Positions 6,639 to 7,347 of a DNA stretch of 7,347 nt are shown here, piece by piece. This DNA is from Paraglaciecola arctica (lineage in GTDB: Bacteria > Pseudomonadota > Gammaproteobacteria > Enterobacterales > Alteromonadaceae), in NCBI GenBank assembly GCA_003232445.1, contig QIJM01000334.1:1-7347 (forward strand), in the 5' to 3' direction. Numbering within the stretch: the stretch's first letter is position 1; each line of letters starts with the position of its first letter. Both the position numbers and the translations under genes were made by a program. Under the pieces are notes generated by a model. It was not told where the DNA came from and ran no database searches. It saw only the letters and a program-made list of their open reading frames with translations.

Positions 6639-6661
6639 GAGTAACGCCCTACATAAGTTGT
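6639..6661 (-). repeat. attC half-site at cassette boundary
   Basis: Positions 6642-6661 repeat 5958-5977 with one mismatch. On the minus strand they read as the L' arm CAACTTATGTA plus GGGC and an R'-like GTTACTC (6645-6639). The complementary R''-L'' arm that would complete a palindrome is absent from the adjoining sequence, which instead encodes an IS66 fragment. It is best read as the surviving right half of the attC of a lost upstream cassette. Confidence 0.55.
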
Positions 6662-6753
6662 GAGTGGTTCTGGCGGTTTTTTAATTGTGCCACCTGCTCT
6701 GTTAACGCAGTGATTAGCGCTGTTTGAGAGGTTGTTTTAGTTGCCGCTTTCAT
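6649..6753 (-). pseudogene. tnpC: tnpC N-terminal fragment, IS66 transposase
   Basis: From the ATG at 6753, 34 codons read through a coiled-coil-like stretch (TALITALTEQVAQLKNRQ) typical of the extreme N-terminus of the IS66 transposase. The frame then runs into the attC half-site and stops at TAG. The last 5-6 codons (from about 6662) therefore belong to the attC repeat, not to the transposase. The catalytic domain is wholly absent. Confidence 0.55.
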
Positions 6754-6760
6754 GACCTGA

Positions 6761-6769
6761 ATTATAACA
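6761..6769 (-). promoter_or_regulatory. Extended -10 motif in IS66 remnant
   Basis: The minus strand reads TGTTATAAT, a perfect extended -10 (TG-N-TATAAT), about 7 nt before the tnpC ATG. No good -35 is visible 16-18 nt upstream. If active it would send transcripts toward higBA, about 170 bp away. Confidence 0.35.
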
Positions 6770-6776
6770 AAATCAG

Positions 6777-6866
6777 TCAGTTAAGTTGCCTGTTTTGTTT
6801 GTCTTTTTGCCAGTAAATACCGTCAATCAAGCACTGTAATTGGGCATTGTTCAGCGCCAATTTAGG
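6777..6866 (-). pseudogene. tnpB: tnpB C-terminal fragment, IS66
   Basis: This is an open frame without a start, ending in TGA. Its translation PKLALNNAQLQCLIDGIYWQ followed by KDKQNRQLN matches the C-terminal end typical of IS66 TnpB, where a leucine-rich AQL-x-x-LL-x-G-I-x-W motif closes the protein. About 29 of an expected 110-120 residues remain. Confidence 0.55.
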
Positions 6867-7005
6867 CTGACATAATTTTTTTACGCCACAGATAAAAACC
6901 GGAAATGGTGATCTGTTTGTGTAGGCAATATTGTTTAATGCTCAAACCACTGCTTGGCTGTTCGGTGATAAGTTGCTGGTTCACAGCTACGTCTGGTTTT
7001 AGCAT
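6862..7005 (-). pseudogene. tnpA: tnpA fragment, IS66 accessory protein
   Basis: This 47-codon frame starts with an ATG and a good ribosome-binding site. It resembles the N-terminal part of IS66 TnpA-type accessory proteins: QQLITEQPSSGLSIKQYC, then ITISGFYLWRKK, matching the family pattern of SGLS, a Y/F-C residue pair and a terminal F-x-x-W-R-R. Family members are usually around twice this length. It stops at TAA just where the tnpB tail begins, consistent with an internal deletion. Confidence 0.6.
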
Positions 7006-7022
7006 TGATACGGGCTCCTTAA

Positions 7023-7192
7023 AATCAATGACGGTAAGTTTACGCTGAGATGTTGTGAAGGGAAGAGCTAGTGGTTAACCTCAAAGAACGACAACCAATC
7101 ATCATCGATTGTCTGGGTAGTGAATATCAGCAGATTTATTCTTAAACGTGGTGCAGAAGATCGGTTTCAAGTTTAAATATTAGGGATAAATA
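7023..7192. other. Spacer between groL terminator and IS66 remnant
   Basis: No supported gene. The part nearest 7022 may include the left end of the IS66 remnant. A 24-codon GTG frame on the plus strand (7071-7145) is too short to support. Confidence 0.3.
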
Positions 7193-7222
7193 AAAAGCCC
7201 GATTATTGCTATTCGGGCTTTT
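7193..7222 (-). terminator. Intrinsic terminator of groL
   Basis: A perfect 10-bp stem (AAAAGCCCGA at 7193-7202 paired with TCGGGCTTTT at 7213-7222) has a 10-nt loop. On the minus strand it is followed by a T-rich run (TTTTTATTT). It lies about 43 nt beyond the groL stop. The symmetrical A and T tracts mean it could also stop transcripts from the other side. Confidence 0.88.
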
Positions 7223-7264
7223 CAGAGAAGTTTGAGCTTCTATGCAATAATCATTTCTGATTAA

Positions 7265-7347
7265 TTACATCATACCGCCCATGCCACCCATGCCACCGCC
7301 CATGCCGCCCATATCAGGCATAGCAGGTGAAGCGTCTTGAGGTGCAT
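7265..7347 (-). CDS. groL: GroEL chaperonin, C-terminal end (partial)
   Basis: The last 26 codons and TAA stop of a gene that continues beyond the window. The translation APQDASPAMPDMGG and the following Gly-Gly-Met repeats ending in Met-Met are the flexible C-terminal tail of bacterial GroEL, which projects into the folding cavity of the 14-mer. GroEL with GroES folds cytoplasmic proteins in an ATP-driven cycle. The tail alone cannot show whether this is the only groL copy. An intrinsic terminator follows closely, so this is the end of the (groS-)groL operon. Confidence 0.93.
   Translation of the reverse strand, partial: APQDASPAMPDMGGMGGGMGGMGGMM

Larger units (their letters stand above)
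5961..6644 (-). mobile_element. Orphan integron-type gene cassette carrying higBA
   Basis: If recombination occurs at G^TT of R' at both ends, the cassette is 684 bp. It starts on the minus strand with TTACTCAGCG and runs through its own promoter, higB, higA and the attC that ends at 5961. Both boundaries carry a 20-bp direct repeat (5958-5977 and 6642-6661, 19 of 20 identical) that is the L'-R' side of an attC. TA pairs with internal promoters are common cassettes in large chromosomal integrons such as that of Vibrio. No intI, attI or second complete cassette lies in the window, so this is an isolated cassette or the edge of an array. Confidence 0.65.
6649..7022 (-). mobile_element. Decayed IS66-family insertion sequence remnant
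   Basis: Three consecutive minus-strand pieces follow the IS66 gene order tnpA, tnpB, tnpC, each incomplete. A ribosome-binding site AAGGAG (7015-7020) precedes tnpA. The element has lost the end of tnpA and most of tnpB by an internal deletion near 6862-6866, and nearly all of tnpC at about 6662 where the attC half-site begins. I could not define either terminal inverted repeat. The sequence CAGCGTAAACTTACCGTC upstream of tnpA may be part of the left end. It cannot move by itself. Confidence 0.65.

Noticed and set aside
5958..6661. The 20-bp direct repeats as target-site duplication of a transposon
   Set aside because: They are too long and not identical, no transposase lies between them, and one copy forms half of a palindrome with attC layout, which explains them better.
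7071..7145. 24-codon GTG ORF with a purine-rich upstream
   Set aside because: It is too short and has no recognisable features or supporting context.

Overview
The window looks like chromosomal DNA of a marine-type gammaproteobacterium, probably in the Alteromonadales. The evidence is moderate to low GC, a GroEL tail of the Gly-Gly-Met type, and protein families typical of that order. This assignment is inference; no rRNA or other phylogenetic marker gene is present.

Layout. (1) Positions 72-2258, minus strand, hold a two-gene unit. A cysteine desulfurase fused to its SufE-type sulfur acceptor is followed with zero spacing (TAG-ATG) by a membrane-anchored thioredoxin-like protein. (2) Positions 2259-2575 contain no convincing gene, only a possible coding remnant. 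(3) Positions 2576-3247, minus strand, encode a glutathione S-transferase/glutaredoxin-like protein. It is divergent from (4) a 774-residue U32 family protein at 3403-5727, plus strand, related to the RNA-hydroxylation protein RlhA. That protein carries two cysteine clusters in what appear to be two homologous halves. (5) Positions 5728-5954 are gene-poor.

(6) Positions 5955-6645 are the most interesting part. A complete higBA toxin-antitoxin pair (minus strand) has the structure of an integron gene cassette. A 72-bp imperfect palindrome with attC architecture overlaps the higA stop codon, and a matching attC half-site lies at the other boundary. The cassette has its own strong promoter. A perfect 14-bp palindrome sits in the -35/-10 spacer, and the predicted transcription start falls on or next to the higB ATG. 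No integron integrase is in the window, so this is an orphan cassette or a remnant of a larger array. (7) Positions about 6649-7022 are a decayed IS66-family element: shortened tnpA, the C-terminal tail of tnpB and the N-terminus of tnpC, all on the minus strand. Its truncated end abuts the attC half-site. (8) A terminator at 7193-7222 and the last 26 codons of groL (minus strand) close the window.

How the parts relate. The left half is ordinary sulfur/redox and RNA-modification-type housekeeping with some unusual gene fusions. The stretch between the U32 gene and groL is a small accessory island in which an integron-type TA cassette and an insertion-sequence remnant have accumulated.
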